Shown here one piece after another: positions 24,788 to 33,754 of a stretch of 64,000 bases of DNA. The notes beneath the pieces were generated by a model, which had not been told where the DNA came from, made no database searches, and saw nothing but the letters and a program-made list of their open reading frames with translations. This DNA comes from BA4 sp044376575 (GTDB taxonomy: Bacteria; Bacteroidota; Bacteroidia; CAIKAF01), in the NCBI GenBank assembly GCA_044376575.1, contig JBILKR010000009.1, positions 27,212 through 91,211 on the forward strand, given 5' to 3'. Numbering within the stretch: the first letter of the stretch is position 1; each line of letters opens with the position of its first letter. Both the position numbers and the translations under genes were made by a program.

Positions 24788-25927
24788 TTATATTGCTTTT
24801 ACTTTTAAAGTGTTTAAGATTTTATTTCCTTTTAATTTCGCTTCTTTCAGCGACGAATCAAGAATGGTAACATGTCCCATCTTTCTAAAATCTTTTGTAC
24901 TTGTTTTTCCGTATAGATGAACATACACTCCGATCATTTTCATTACTTCATCCAGTCCTTCATAATACGGAGTTCCTGTATGTCCTTTTTCACCTAATAA
25001 GTTTACCATAACGGATGGCATAATAGTTTCTGTACTTCCCAAAGGTAATCCGCTAATACAGCGCAGATGTGCTTCATACTGCGACATATAATTCGCTTCA
25101 ATCGTATGATGTCCGCTGTTGTGTGGACGAGGTGCAATCTCATTCACCCAGATATCACCGTTTTTATTGTAAAACATTTCAACGGCAAGAATGCCTGTCA
25201 TCTGTAATTCATCAATAATTCGTGTCGCAATATTTTTTGCTTCGTCCTGTTTATTTTGCGGCAATGATGATGGCGAGAAAAGAAACTGAACCATGTTCGA
25301 ATGTGGATTGAATTCCATCTCTACCACAGGAAATGTGGTGGTTTCTCCTTTGCTGTTTCTGCAAACAATTACTGAAATCTCTTTTTCAATATCTGCGGCC
25401 TGTTCAATTACTGATGGCCCATTCAATGCATCTTCAAAATTATTTTTTGATTTAATTTTTCTTACCCCATAGCCATCATATCCCCCTTTTCTGATTTTTT
25501 GAAAGCAGGGAAAGCTTAATTCACAATTTTCAATTTCTTCTTTTGTTTCAATCAAAATATAAGGAGCGGTTGCTATTTGATGTCTGGAGTAAAATTCTTT
25601 TTGAAGGCCTTTGTCTTTTATTATTTCCAAAACACGGGGTTCAGGATATACTTTTACTCCGCTCTTTTCCAGATCTTTCAGTGCTTCAACATTTACATCT
25701 TCAAATTCAATGGTAATGATATCTCTCTTTTTACCGAATTCATACACGGCATCATAATTTCTGAAATCACCATTTACAAACTCATGCGTTAGGTGTTTGC
25801 AAGGAGCATCTTCTGATGGATCCATCACTGCAATGGATATATCGAGGTTCTTTGCTTCCTGTAGTAACATTCTACCCAGTTGACCACCGCCTAACAGTCC
25901 GATATTCAGTTGTTGTAATGTTTTCAC
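24788..25927 (-). CDS. purK: 5-(carboxyamino)imidazole ribonucleotide synthase
   Basis: 379 residues, an ATP-grasp enzyme. It opens with LNIGLLGGGQLGRMLLQEA and has the RKGGYDGYGV loop, the VEMFYNKNGDIWVNEIAPRPHNSGH metal/ATP block (about residues 250-275) and the C-terminal HLYGKTSTKDFRKMGHVT segment, all typical of PurK. It carboxylates aminoimidazole ribonucleotide with ATP and bicarbonate in purine synthesis. No purE is adjacent. The start codon is GTG, and a perfect promoter box ends only 5 bases upstream of it, so the transcript may begin at the start codon. Confidence 0.95.
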   Translation of the reverse strand: MKTLQQLNIGLLGGGQLGRMLLQEAKNLDISIAVMDPSEDAPCKHLTHEFVNGDFRNYDAVYEFGKKRDIITIEFEDVNVEALKDLEKSGVKVYPEPRVLEIIKDKGLQKEFYSRHQIATAPYILIETKEEIENCELSFPCFQKIRKGGYDGYGVRKIKSKNNFEDALNGPSVIEQAADIEKEISVIVCRNSKGETTTFPVVEMEFNPHSNMVQFLFSPSSLPQNKQDEAKNIATRIIDELQMTGILAVEMFYNKNGDIWVNEIAPRPHNSGHHTIEANYMSQYEAHLRCISGLPLGSTETIMPSVMVNLLGEKGHTGTPYYEGLDEVMKMIGVYVHLYGKTSTKDFRKMGHVTILDSSLKEAKLKGNKILNTLKVKAI

Positions 25928-25932
25928 GGTTT

Positions 25933-25940
25933 CAAAGATA
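25933..25940 (-). promoter_or_regulatory. Promoter element TATCTTTG immediately upstream of the purK GTG
   Basis: A perfect minus-strand TAnnTTTG with 5 bases (AAACC) between it and the GTG start. Since the element is centred near -7, the transcript start is expected at or next to the start codon. Confidence 0.6.
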
Positions 25941-26064
25941 TAAAATCAACCTGATTTTGCGTTCTTGGTCTTTATCTGATGTTATATATGACGAATTTCT
26001 TTTATTTTCTATATCCGTTAAACCTTTCGTTAAATTCATCGTCTTATAAGTACGATTTGTTGAT

Positions 26065-26607
26065 ATGGCTGAACTAACAGATGAAATGATACTGGAAATG
26101 GTTACCGATGAAAAAACCATCGGAGATGGCTTCAGGCATCTGTTCAGAAAATACAGGGTGCCATTATACCAACATATTAGGCGAATGGTGTGGTCTCATG
26201 AATATACTGACGAAATTTTACAGCTTACTTTTATTAAGGCCTGGAAAGGTATTCCAAATTTCAGGAGAGAATCTAAATTGTATACCTGGTTATACACCAT
26301 CGCCACAAGGGAAACATTGAATTTTTTGGAACGGGAAAAAAAGCATATTTCATTCGATATGGATATAATTTATGCTAATGTTCCGCATGCAGATAATAAT
26401 GGATTTACAGGTGATGAGATTCAGAAAAAGTTACTGATGGCCATACAAACTTTGCCTGTGAAACAACGTTCTGTATTTGTAATGAGATACTTTGATGAAA
26501 TGAGTTATGAGGATATTGCATCAATAACCAGCACTTCTATCGGAGCGTTGAAGGCTTCATATCATCATTCGGTAAAAAAAGTTGAAGATTATTTTAAATC
26601 AATTTAA
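26065..26607 (+). CDS. ECF-type RNA polymerase sigma factor
   Basis: 180 residues. Region 2 is visible at about residues 25-90 (FRKYRVPLYQHIRRM, EYTDEILQLTFIKAW, LYTWLYTIATRETLNF). Region 4 follows at about 125-175 (LPVKQRSVFVMRYFDEMSYE, SIGALKASYHHSVKKV). The architecture is that of a minimal ECF sigma factor that redirects RNA polymerase in response to an envelope signal. The two genes after it on the same strand are a one-TM protein and a secreted Spy-like protein, the usual pattern for sigma, anti-sigma and sensor. Confidence 0.93.
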   Translation: MAELTDEMILEMVTDEKTIGDGFRHLFRKYRVPLYQHIRRMVWSHEYTDEILQLTFIKAWKGIPNFRRESKLYTWLYTIATRETLNFLEREKKHISFDMDIIYANVPHADNNGFTGDEIQKKLLMAIQTLPVKQRSVFVMRYFDEMSYEDIASITSTSIGALKASYHHSVKKVEDYFKSI

Positions 26608-26643
26608 ACCTTTTGAATTTTCATTGGTCAAATGAGTTGATGT

Positions 26644-27063
26644 ATGGAAGATAAAGATTTACATATAGACGGATTAGATAAAAAGAAGCCGATGTTTCAG
26701 GCTCCTGCAGGTTATTTTGAGATGTTGGAGGGAGAATTGATACAAGAATTATCTACTCCGGTGAAGAAAAAATATCCGCTTCAAATGATTTGGTATTCAC
26801 TGGCTGCTGCTGCCATGCTGGTATTTGTCATTTTTATTATGTATCCCGAAAAGTCAGATCCTAAAAATGAGATAGTTCAGCTCAATGATACTGCTCAGTA
26901 TATTCAATTTGTATTGTTGGATGAAAATAGTGAATGGGCATTAGATGAGGAAGAAGCCGTTCAGCAGCTTGTAATGTTACAGGAAGAAAATGAAAGTGAA
27001 GCCATCGTTGACTGGATGATGGATCAGGAATTAACAGAGGATGATATATTACACGAAATATAA
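26644..27063 (+). CDS. Putative anti-sigma factor, single-TM protein
   Basis: 139 residues. A short cytoplasmic N-terminus with QAPAGYFEMLEGELIQEL (about residues 19-36), a pattern common in Bacteroidota anti-sigma-like proteins. One membrane helix follows (about 52-70), then an acidic outer part rich in Glu and Asp. There is no zinc-binding anti-sigma motif. The role is inferred from position, 36 bases downstream of the ECF sigma gene. Confidence 0.7.
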   Translation: MEDKDLHIDGLDKKKPMFQAPAGYFEMLEGELIQELSTPVKKKYPLQMIWYSLAAAAMLVFVIFIMYPEKSDPKNEIVQLNDTAQYIQFVLLDENSEWALDEEEAVQQLVMLQEENESEAIVDWMMDQELTEDDILHEI

Positions 27064-27085
27064 TGAATGTTTAACCTTTAAATAA

Positions 27086-27556
27086 ATGAATATGAAAGTA
27101 AAATTAGTTTTAGCAGGATTAATGTTGGTAACATGTTCTGCATTTGCGCAGCAAAAATTGAATCAACAACGTGATAAAATTAAATCAGAGAAAAAAGAAT
27201 TTATTAATCAGTATTGCGGATTTACGCCTGCTGAATCTGAAAAGTTATGGAAATTGAATGATGAAATGGAAAGCAAGTTGCAGTCATTAAAAAAGACCAT
27301 GCGTTCAGAAATGAAAGCAATAAAAGATAAAGGGATAGACAATGCCAGCGATAGCGAAATTAAAAAAGCCATGGAATCAGTAAAAAACAGTGAGTTGAAA
27401 ACTGTTGAAGTAAAATGGGAGTATAATTCAAAATATATAGATGCCATAGGCGTTAAAAAAACGGCTAAGTTTTATGATGCGGAAAGGGAATTCAGAAAAA
27501 AATTATTGAACAGGTTAAAAGATATGAAAGGCGGTGCACCAGAAGATATCGACTAA
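27086..27556 (+). CDS. Secreted Spy/CpxP-like helical protein, possible ECF sensor
   Basis: 156 residues with a signal peptide (MNMKVKLVLAGLMLVTCSAFAQ) and then an all-helical, Lys/Glu-rich body. It contains FINQYCGFTPAESEKLWKL followed by a long amphipathic helix, the layout of periplasmic sensor proteins that sit next to ECF sigma factors in this phylum. It is probably a periplasmic chaperone or stress sensor. Third gene of the sigma operon, ending at a clear terminator. Confidence 0.75.
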   Translation: MNMKVKLVLAGLMLVTCSAFAQQKLNQQRDKIKSEKKEFINQYCGFTPAESEKLWKLNDEMESKLQSLKKTMRSEMKAIKDKGIDNASDSEIKKAMESVKNSELKTVEVKWEYNSKYIDAIGVKKTAKFYDAEREFRKKLLNRLKDMKGGAPEDID

Positions 27557-27575
27557 GTAATAGAATTGTATAGAG

Positions 27576-27605
27576 AAGGTCACTGAATTTCAGTGGCCTT
27601 TTTTT
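27576..27605. terminator. Intrinsic terminator between the sigma operon and the O-antigen ligase gene
   Basis: AAGGTCACTG / CAGTGGCCTT (one G-T pair) with a 5-base loop and a T-run on the plus strand. The left arm overlaps the last codon of the convergent ligase gene, which ends at 27580. Confidence 0.85.
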
Positions 27606-28767
27606 GTTGGTATGAAATCAGGAGCCAGGTGTTCATCAAACTGAAAAAGATTAATCCATGTTGTCTTGAAAATATATTTTCAGTCATCAGGCAAATCATC
27701 GTCATTATCAACAGTGAAACATGCCACATATTCTTTTTTTGTATCGCTTTAGCGAAGGAATATCCAAGATAAATTAACAAAATGAGTATTCCTGTTATTC
27801 CGAATTTTAAAATAAAATCGATGTATTGATTATGTGAATTATAAATCTGTTTTGAAAATACAGGGTTGTTTCCGTAGCAATGAATAAGAAGCTTTTCACT
27901 TCTTTCAGGTCCCGATCCTATCCAGAAATTATTTTTTAATTGTTCTAAACTGCATTCTAAAATTCTACTTCTAACATGGATGGTATTGTTTATTTCTGTA
28001 TCAGCTCGATATGAAAAAAATTCCTGATTTCTTGGATTCATTAGAACAAATAACATACCGGTTATAGCAATTCCGAGTATCCATTTCCATCGATGTTTTG
28101 ACACACTGAATACCATTACAATAATTATTCCAACGAATAGTGCTACCCAAACCGTTCGTGCCGATAAAAAATAAAAATATACCAACAGCATAAAACACAT
28201 CAGCAGAGTTATTTTTTTTCGCGTATTGCTTAGTTCATTCCAGTTTAAAAAATAGAACATCAAGACAAAAGCAATCATCAAAGAAATATAAGTAGGATGA
28301 ATTTTTATCAGCTGGTTGATTTCGTTACGATATATAAAAAAGAAATCATGCGATATGTCATAATTTCCCTGAAACCCAAAAACGTAAAAATAGATTGTGG
28401 AAAAAACTCCAGTAGTAATTATACTTCCCGAAAATATTCTAATGAACAATAATTTGTTTTGTATCCATACTGAATGATTTGTAAACAGCATACCCAATGG
28501 AAAAATCAAAAATCCTGATGCGGTGAGCATTGCCTGAATGTTATTTTTATTTTCTGATATTACTGCATGTACTACATATAAAAAAAAAGGAGAAACAAGT
28601 ATGATAAATTCTGCAACTGATGAAGGATTAAATTGAATTTTTCTGCAATTAATTAATGATATCAGTGCCCATAATGAAATAAGGTAGGATAGATAAGGTG
28701 AAGGAATCAATGGGAATAGTCCAAGGGATAAAGAAAGTATATATTGTATCTTATTTACAACTGACAT
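27580..28767 (-). CDS. O-antigen ligase/polymerase family (Wzy_C) membrane protein
   Basis: 395 residues with about eleven membrane helices. A large periplasmic loop contains LEQLKNNFWIGSGPERSEKL and the hallmark YNSHNQYIDFILKFGITGIL (about residues 310-330), where the His and Gln region is conserved in O-antigen ligases and Wzy polymerases. It joins or polymerises lipid-linked glycans on the periplasmic face. It overlaps the upstream glycosyltransferase gene by 13 bases and closes the polysaccharide operon. Confidence 0.87.
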   Translation of the reverse strand: MSVVNKIQYILSLSLGLFPLIPSPYLSYLISLWALISLINCRKIQFNPSSVAEFIILVSPFFLYVVHAVISENKNNIQAMLTASGFLIFPLGMLFTNHSVWIQNKLLFIRIFSGSIITTGVFSTIYFYVFGFQGNYDISHDFFFIYRNEINQLIKIHPTYISLMIAFVLMFYFLNWNELSNTRKKITLLMCFMLLVYFYFLSARTVWVALFVGIIIVMVFSVSKHRWKWILGIAITGMLFVLMNPRNQEFFSYRADTEINNTIHVRSRILECSLEQLKNNFWIGSGPERSEKLLIHCYGNNPVFSKQIYNSHNQYIDFILKFGITGILILLIYLGYSFAKAIQKKNMWHVSLLIMTMICLMTENIFSRQHGLIFFSLMNTWLLISYQQKKATEIQ

Positions 28768-29879
28768 TGAATACCTCCCTTTTCAAGAATAAATGATGCA
28801 AACTCCTGATGAAAACGATGCTTGTTAAAAGGCTCTGCATGTGTTCTGATGATTTCAGGTTGAAACAAATGAATATCATTTTCAAAACGGTAAACCGCAT
28901 CAACTATACTTTTTACTGATTGATGCTGAAACAATATTCCGCTGACCTTATCTTTTACCGTTTCCAATACACCGCCTTTACCATAAGCAATTACAGGTGT
29001 TCCGCATGCCATCGCTTCAACCGGAGTAATTCCAAAATCTTCTTCCGCTGCAAATACAAATGCTTTGGCTCGTTGTAAATGAAAACGTAACACTTCATTG
29101 GTATCATATCGCAACATTTCAATATTTGGCGACTGTATTTTTTTTATATCGTTCCAACATGGTCCGTCACCAATAATCAGTAGTTTTTTATCAGGCATTT
29201 CAGCAAAGGCTTCTGCTATAAGTTCAATTTTTTTATAAGGAACTAGCCTTGACGCTGTAACATAATAATTTTCTTTTTTTGGATTTAACTGAAAAAAATC
29301 AGTATTCACTGGAGGATAAATAACCCTCGCTTCTTTATGATAATTATTTTGAATTCGCTGTTGAATGTATATGGAATTTGAAATAAAAAAATCTACATCT
29401 GATGATGTTGCAAAATCCCAATTTCTGATGGAACGCATCAAAGGTCTGGAAAACCATTTTTTCCATCCTTTATCTAATCCATGATCACTGATGTATTGTC
29501 TTTTTAAATCCCAGATATATCTCATGGGAGTGTGACAATACGAAATATGAATTTGTCCTTTTCTTTTTCTTACTCCTTTGGCAACAGAATGTGAAGATGA
29601 AATAATCACATCGTAATCTTCCAGTTTAAATGACTGAATTGCCCGAGGAAAAAATGGGAAGAAATATTTGTAATTCTTTTTTATTCCGGGTATATATTGT
29701 AGAAATGAGGTGGTTGTATTTTTTCCCATGATGAATTCTTCTCGATCTTCTTCGCTGAAGAAATCCATTAGTGTATATACATCTACTTCATGCACGCGAA
29801 GTACGTAGAGCATTTCCCGAAGAACTTTTTCTGAACCTCCGGGAGTAATTAGCCAGTCGTGTATGAGCGCTATTCGCAT
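28755..29879 (-). CDS. Glycosyltransferase family 4
   Basis: 374 residues, GT-B fold. The N-terminal MRIALIHDWLITPGGSEKVL binds the acceptor side. The C-terminal donor domain has VTASRLVPYKKIELIAEAF, then the AAEEDFGITPVEAMACGTPV motif (EX7E) that holds the nucleotide sugar. It probably adds a mannose- or rhamnose-like unit to a surface polysaccharide. There is a perfect promoter box 10 bases upstream of the start (TACCTTTG at 29890-29897). Confidence 0.92.
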   Translation of the reverse strand: MRIALIHDWLITPGGSEKVLREMLYVLRVHEVDVYTLMDFFSEEDREEFIMGKNTTTSFLQYIPGIKKNYKYFFPFFPRAIQSFKLEDYDVIISSSHSVAKGVRKRKGQIHISYCHTPMRYIWDLKRQYISDHGLDKGWKKWFSRPLMRSIRNWDFATSSDVDFFISNSIYIQQRIQNNYHKEARVIYPPVNTDFFQLNPKKENYYVTASRLVPYKKIELIAEAFAEMPDKKLLIIGDGPCWNDIKKIQSPNIEMLRYDTNEVLRFHLQRAKAFVFAAEEDFGITPVEAMACGTPVIAYGKGGVLETVKDKVSGILFQHQSVKSIVDAVYRFENDIHLFQPEIIRTHAEPFNKHRFHQEFASFILEKGGIQCQL

Positions 29880-29889
29880 AAAACCGTAT

Positions 29890-29897
29890 CAAAGGTA
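29890..29897 (-). promoter_or_regulatory. Promoter element TACCTTTG
   Basis: A perfect minus-strand TAnnTTTG, 10 bases before the start of the glycosyltransferase at 29879. It splits the polysaccharide block into two possible transcripts. Confidence 0.5.
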
Positions 29898-29925
29898 ATA
29901 AAGATATTAGTAGCAATTATAAATT

Positions 29926-30936
29926 CTAATTATACTGTGCTACTAAACTTATCAATTTTTTCCCCTGCTCTTGTATGGTAAATTTTTCTATGGGTAAAAC
30001 AGATGATCCTGAATTGATCAGCTGATTGATTCTTTTAGCTATATCACCGGGTGAATCATCCAGTGAAAAAAAATCAGCATGAGCTTCATATAATTCACGA
30101 TGTACCGGAATATCTGAAATGAACACAGGTAAGCCATTTTGTATGGCTTCGAGCACAGGCAGGTTGCATCCTTCGTATTTCGATGCGGTCATTAATAGCA
30201 AAGCCTGAGCATAGTATTGATTTAATTTTTCATCAGAAATATTTTCAATCAACTCAATCCGAGGATGAGTGTTGAGTAGTTGCAATAATTCATCATCATG
30301 TCTGAAAATGGAATGACTCGATCCAACAATTACCCACCGATACTTTTCATCACACTGAAGAAATATTTCATACATTTTTCTGTAATTTTTTCTGGGTTGA
30401 ATACTACCTACACTCAGGATGAAATTTTCTTTCGGAAGTCTTGATGTGTTAATTTCTGCTGTATTATAAATCACTTCAATCTGATGATCTTTTATGCCAT
30501 AGAACTGTTGGATTTCATTTGCAATGGTTTCGCTTACCGTGATGATTTTTTTATTTTTTCTGATTAGCACAGGAATGAGTGCTTGGTAATATATCGTGAA
30601 CCACGTTGAATATCCTTCAGGATGTTTGATAAATCCAAGATCATGTATTGTTACCAACTGATTGGAATAATTTGCCGGTGCCGTATTCCCAAAATTAATC
30701 AGCAATGGTGAACCAATTTTTTTCAAATGTATCGGTAGAGAAATCTGCTCCCAGGCATGTCCCTTTAATCTCCCTGTTTGAATGAGCGGGAGAGTTGTAT
30801 GAATGTGATCTGTATGTTGAACAATCCACTGAACATCTTCCCAATTTTCATAAAGATAGCTGCTGAAACGAATGGCATACGTTTGAACACCCGTGAGGGG
30901 TTGAGTTAAAAACCTACCATTTACTGTTGTTACCAT
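29926..30936 (-). CDS. Glycosyltransferase (GT4/GT1-like, GT-B fold)
   Basis: 336 residues. It opens with VNGRFLTQPLTGVQTYAIRF, has the NQLVTIHDLGFIKHPEGYS linker typical of mannosyltransferase-like GT4 enzymes, the FILSVGSIQPRKNYRKM donor loop and a SKYEGCNLPVLEAIQNGLPV EX7E motif. It acts on nucleotide sugars at the cytoplasmic face during glycan assembly. Its start overlaps the end of the steroid-reductase-like gene by 7 bases. Confidence 0.9.
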   Translation of the reverse strand: MVTTVNGRFLTQPLTGVQTYAIRFSSYLYENWEDVQWIVQHTDHIHTTLPLIQTGRLKGHAWEQISLPIHLKKIGSPLLINFGNTAPANYSNQLVTIHDLGFIKHPEGYSTWFTIYYQALIPVLIRKNKKIITVSETIANEIQQFYGIKDHQIEVIYNTAEINTSRLPKENFILSVGSIQPRKNYRKMYEIFLQCDEKYRWVIVGSSHSIFRHDDELLQLLNTHPRIELIENISDEKLNQYYAQALLLMTASKYEGCNLPVLEAIQNGLPVFISDIPVHRELYEAHADFFSLDDSPGDIAKRINQLINSGSSVLPIEKFTIQEQGKKLISLVAQYN

Positions 30937-31697
30937 AGACCTGGAAAAATAGCTTTACGCTTGGCCGGATAATCATTAAAATGATTCTTATACCATCGAT
31001 GATGTGCAATGGCTCTGGGGACAAGATTGGCAAAGGTCCAGATAAAAAATACAGCTCCCGATAAACTCCAGGTGAGTATAGCAAAACCGAACCACTCTAA
31101 AATCTCACCAAATAAATTGGGGCAGCTGATGTATTCAAATAACCATCCATTGGGTATTTTATATCCGCTTTCTCCGGGTTTACGTAATTGAATGAGCATC
31201 CCGTCTGCCTTCCAGTTGATCACCATACCTGTAGTGAAAATTATGCAGCCGATAATAAATCTCGGATCGGTCCACCAGCTTATAGTATAGTCAGAGAAAT
31301 AAGTAAAATGTAAGCCCAGTAATGATCCGTTCATCAGGTTGAAAAAGATGGCCATGAGCGCAATTACTGCCGGCATCATTTTGCCTTTTGTGCGAATACG
31401 GAATGGGAAAATAATACTTCGGTTGAGGTAATGAAAAGTAAATAACCCAACCATGAACCATTTAATTGCACCAAGCTGAAATTCAATATTTGTAAAATAT
31501 GCATACAAAACGACCAGTACGGTAAACTCCATGATGAACCATCCAATTTTATTGTTGATCATCGGTCCCCAGTTTTCTGATGTGTGCCTGCCATAAGGAG
31601 CCGTTTGTCTGAACAGATAAAAAAATGTAATGATTCCTATTCCAGCCCATCCGTATGCTATCCAAACGTAATATTGATATGGTATTAGTTCATTCAT
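30930..31697 (-). CDS. Steroid 5-alpha-reductase-like membrane protein
   Basis: 255 residues with six or seven membrane helices. The C-terminal half matches the SRD5A family: GYKIPNGWLFEYISCPNLFG with the Glu-Tyr-(I/V)-Ser-Cys-(P/A)-(N/H) core, EILEWFGFAILTWS, and a basic end HHRWYKNHFNDYPAKRKAI. In eukaryotes these enzymes use NADPH to reduce a 4-ene-3-oxo steroid or the polyprenol double bond. In a bacterium without sterols the substrate is unknown; an unsaturated lipid or polyprenyl carrier for the glycan genes is an inference from context. Confidence 0.85.
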   Translation of the reverse strand: MNELIPYQYYVWIAYGWAGIGIITFFYLFRQTAPYGRHTSENWGPMINNKIGWFIMEFTVLVVLYAYFTNIEFQLGAIKWFMVGLFTFHYLNRSIIFPFRIRTKGKMMPAVIALMAIFFNLMNGSLLGLHFTYFSDYTISWWTDPRFIIGCIIFTTGMVINWKADGMLIQLRKPGESGYKIPNGWLFEYISCPNLFGEILEWFGFAILTWSLSGAVFFIWTFANLVPRAIAHHRWYKNHFNDYPAKRKAIFPGLW

Positions 31698-31700
31698 GAT

Positions 31701-32678
31701 TTAAAGGTATCCATTTTTATCAAACCAGCTCATGTTATCATTGATGGTTTCCTGAAGCGGACGAGGAGAAAATTGAAGTTCTCTTTTAGCTTTTTCTGAT
31801 GAAATATTTTTATTACCATGTTTCAAAATGCCCAATGATTCTCCAGTGAATAGTGGGGGTTTACCCTGTATCCACCCTATCAGTCTCATCAATGGAACGA
31901 GCGCATAACCAATCCAGAATGGTAACACAATGGCTTTTCTTTTTTTACCTGTTGCTATATTCACCATTCTGATCATATCCATCATACTGATCCATTCTCC
32001 TGATAATAAATAGCACTCTCCTGATTTGCCTGATGTAATGGATTGAATAATGGCTTTGGCTACATCCCTGTTGTCAACGAAATCAAATCCTCCATTAAAT
32101 ACTGCGGGGACACCGCCTTTATAGATTCTTATAAATGCATCTCCCTGTAAAGAGGGTTTATGATCAGGGGGGCCAATCAGTGATGTAGGATTCATCACAA
32201 CAACCTCTATTCCTTTAGAAATATATGATAATACAAGCAATTGGCTGTCTCGCTTTGACTGATCGTAGGCAATCGCTTTATCATCAACAAGCGGTGATTC
32301 TTCATTGATCAAACGATCTAATGGTTCTTGTTCAAACACATGGATGGAGGAGATATGAATCACCCTTTTAATATTATTTTTCAATGCGGCCTCCATCAAA
32401 TTCCTTGTGCCTTCAACATTGGTGGCATGTACATTTCCTGTTGGATCTCTGTCAACAGATATCACAGCTGCTGCATGAATAATCACATCACATTCATTCA
32501 TCCATTCATTTAAACTATTCTGATCTAACAGAGAGCCTTTAAAAATTTTGCAGGGTATATGTTTTAATGCCCTGTCATCATGAAATATCAGGGCATGCAC
32601 AGTCATTCCTCGTTTTACTAACTGCCTTACAATTTCTGAACCTAAATGTCCACCGGCACCACTTACTGCAATTTTCAT
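31701..32678 (-). CDS. NAD(P)-dependent epimerase/dehydratase-like SDR protein
   Basis: 325 residues from the ATG at 32678. It is an extended SDR with the nucleotide loop SGAGGHLGSEIVRQL at the N-terminus, the IHAAAVISVDRDP strand, a Ser in HISSIHVFEQEP and the catalytic YDQSKRDSQ (YxxxK). It resembles dihydroflavonol reductase/3-beta-hydroxysteroid dehydrogenase-like members more than sugar epimerases. The substrate is unknown. Being next to a steroid-reductase-like gene, both may act on one lipid. The upstream TTG at 32693 only adds five residues before the nucleotide fold. Confidence 0.83.
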   Translation of the reverse strand: MKIAVSGAGGHLGSEIVRQLVKRGMTVHALIFHDDRALKHIPCKIFKGSLLDQNSLNEWMNECDVIIHAAAVISVDRDPTGNVHATNVEGTRNLMEAALKNNIKRVIHISSIHVFEQEPLDRLINEESPLVDDKAIAYDQSKRDSQLLVLSYISKGIEVVVMNPTSLIGPPDHKPSLQGDAFIRIYKGGVPAVFNGGFDFVDNRDVAKAIIQSITSGKSGECYLLSGEWISMMDMIRMVNIATGKKRKAIVLPFWIGYALVPLMRLIGWIQGKPPLFTGESLGILKHGNKNISSEKAKRELQFSPRPLQETINDNMSWFDKNGYL

Positions 32679-32700
32679 GCTTCTTAATTTCAATTGATCT

Positions 32701-32708
32701 CAAATGTA
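32701..32708 (-). promoter_or_regulatory. Promoter element TACATTTG for the SDR-led operon
   Basis: A perfect minus-strand TAnnTTTG, 22 bases before the ATG at 32678. It is back to back with the plus-strand box at 32719-32726. Confidence 0.6.
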
Positions 32709-32718
32709 GTAAAAGTGT

Positions 32719-32726
32719 TAACTTTG
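32719..32726 (+). promoter_or_regulatory. Promoter element TAACTTTG for the ferredoxin reductase gene
   Basis: A perfect TAnnTTTG, 23 bases before the ATG at 32750, consistent with that start. Confidence 0.6.
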
Positions 32727-32749
32727 CCCTTTATTTTTATTTTTACAGA

Positions 32750-33754
32750 ATGATTCAAACTGATATATGTATTGTAGGGGCTGGTCCGGTAGGCCTTTTC
32801 GCTGTATTTGAAGCCGGATTATTGAAAATGCGTTGCCATTTGGTTGATGCCTTGCCACAGGTAGGTGGTCAGCTTTCTGAAATATATCCTAAAAAACCGA
32901 TTTATGATATTCCCGGATTTCCGGAAATTTTAGCCGGTGATCTGGTTACCAATCTGATGAAACAAATTGAGTGTTTTAAACCAACATTCACGCTGGGAGA
33001 GAGGGTTGACAGTTTTCAAAAGAATGATGACGGATCAATGATTGTTACTACCAGCGGTGGAACAACCATCCATTGCAGGGCTTTGGTAATTGCCGCAGGT
33101 CTTGGATGTTTTGAACCCAGAAAACCGGAAGTTAAAGACTTGGAAAAATTTGAAGGGAAAGGAATTCAGTATATGGTTCTCGACCCTGAGAAATTCAGGG
33201 ATAAAAAAGTTGTACTTGCAGGTGGTGGTGACTCTGCCTTAGACTGGGCAAACTTTCTGGCACCCATCACATCAGAACTAACATTGGTGCATCGCAGCGA
33301 AACGTTTAGAGGTGCTCCTGATTCTGCAGAAAAAGTTTTTGATCTCGCACAATCCGGCAAACTTAACCTGTTATTAAACTCAAATGTAACGGCGGTTGAA
33401 GGTAATGATATGCTCGAAAATGTTTTATTAACAAACAATGCAGGAGAGATAAGCAAAGTAAGTGCAGATTATTTTATTCCTTTATTCGGTTTAACTCCTA
33501 AATTGGGCCCACTCGCTGAATGGGGCTTAAACATTGATAAAATAGCTATAGTTGTTAACGTTGAAGATTATTCAACTAACATTCCGGGTGTGTATGCTAT
33601 TGGTGATATCAATACTTATCCTGGAAAACTCAAACTGATACTCTGCGGCTTTCATGAAGCGGCGCTAATGGCTCAAAGTGCATTTAGGTTTGTTTATCCT
33701 GATCAGAAATTAAGTTTTAAATATACTACCGTTAACGGTGTAAATGGATTTTAA
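32750..33754 (+). CDS. Ferredoxin--NADP reductase, thioredoxin-reductase-like (YumC type)
   Basis: 334 residues. FAD-binding CIVGAGPVGLFAVFEAG at the N-terminus, PQVGGQLSEIYPKKPIYDIP, an NADPH-binding LAGGGDSALDWANFL, and the C-terminal VYAIGDINTYPGKLKLI with FHEAALMAQSAF. There is no CxxC redox pair, which separates it from thioredoxin reductase and places it with the dimeric TrxR-type ferredoxin reductases. The long upstream extension to 32567 is antisense to the SDR gene and is not part of the protein. It overlaps the ferredoxin gene by one base (TAATG), so the electron partner is almost certainly that ferredoxin. Confidence 0.92.
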   Translation: MIQTDICIVGAGPVGLFAVFEAGLLKMRCHLVDALPQVGGQLSEIYPKKPIYDIPGFPEILAGDLVTNLMKQIECFKPTFTLGERVDSFQKNDDGSMIVTTSGGTTIHCRALVIAAGLGCFEPRKPEVKDLEKFEGKGIQYMVLDPEKFRDKKVVLAGGGDSALDWANFLAPITSELTLVHRSETFRGAPDSAEKVFDLAQSGKLNLLLNSNVTAVEGNDMLENVLLTNNAGEISKVSADYFIPLFGLTPKLGPLAEWGLNIDKIAIVVNVEDYSTNIPGVYAIGDINTYPGKLKLILCGFHEAALMAQSAFRFVYPDQKLSFKYTTVNGVNGF

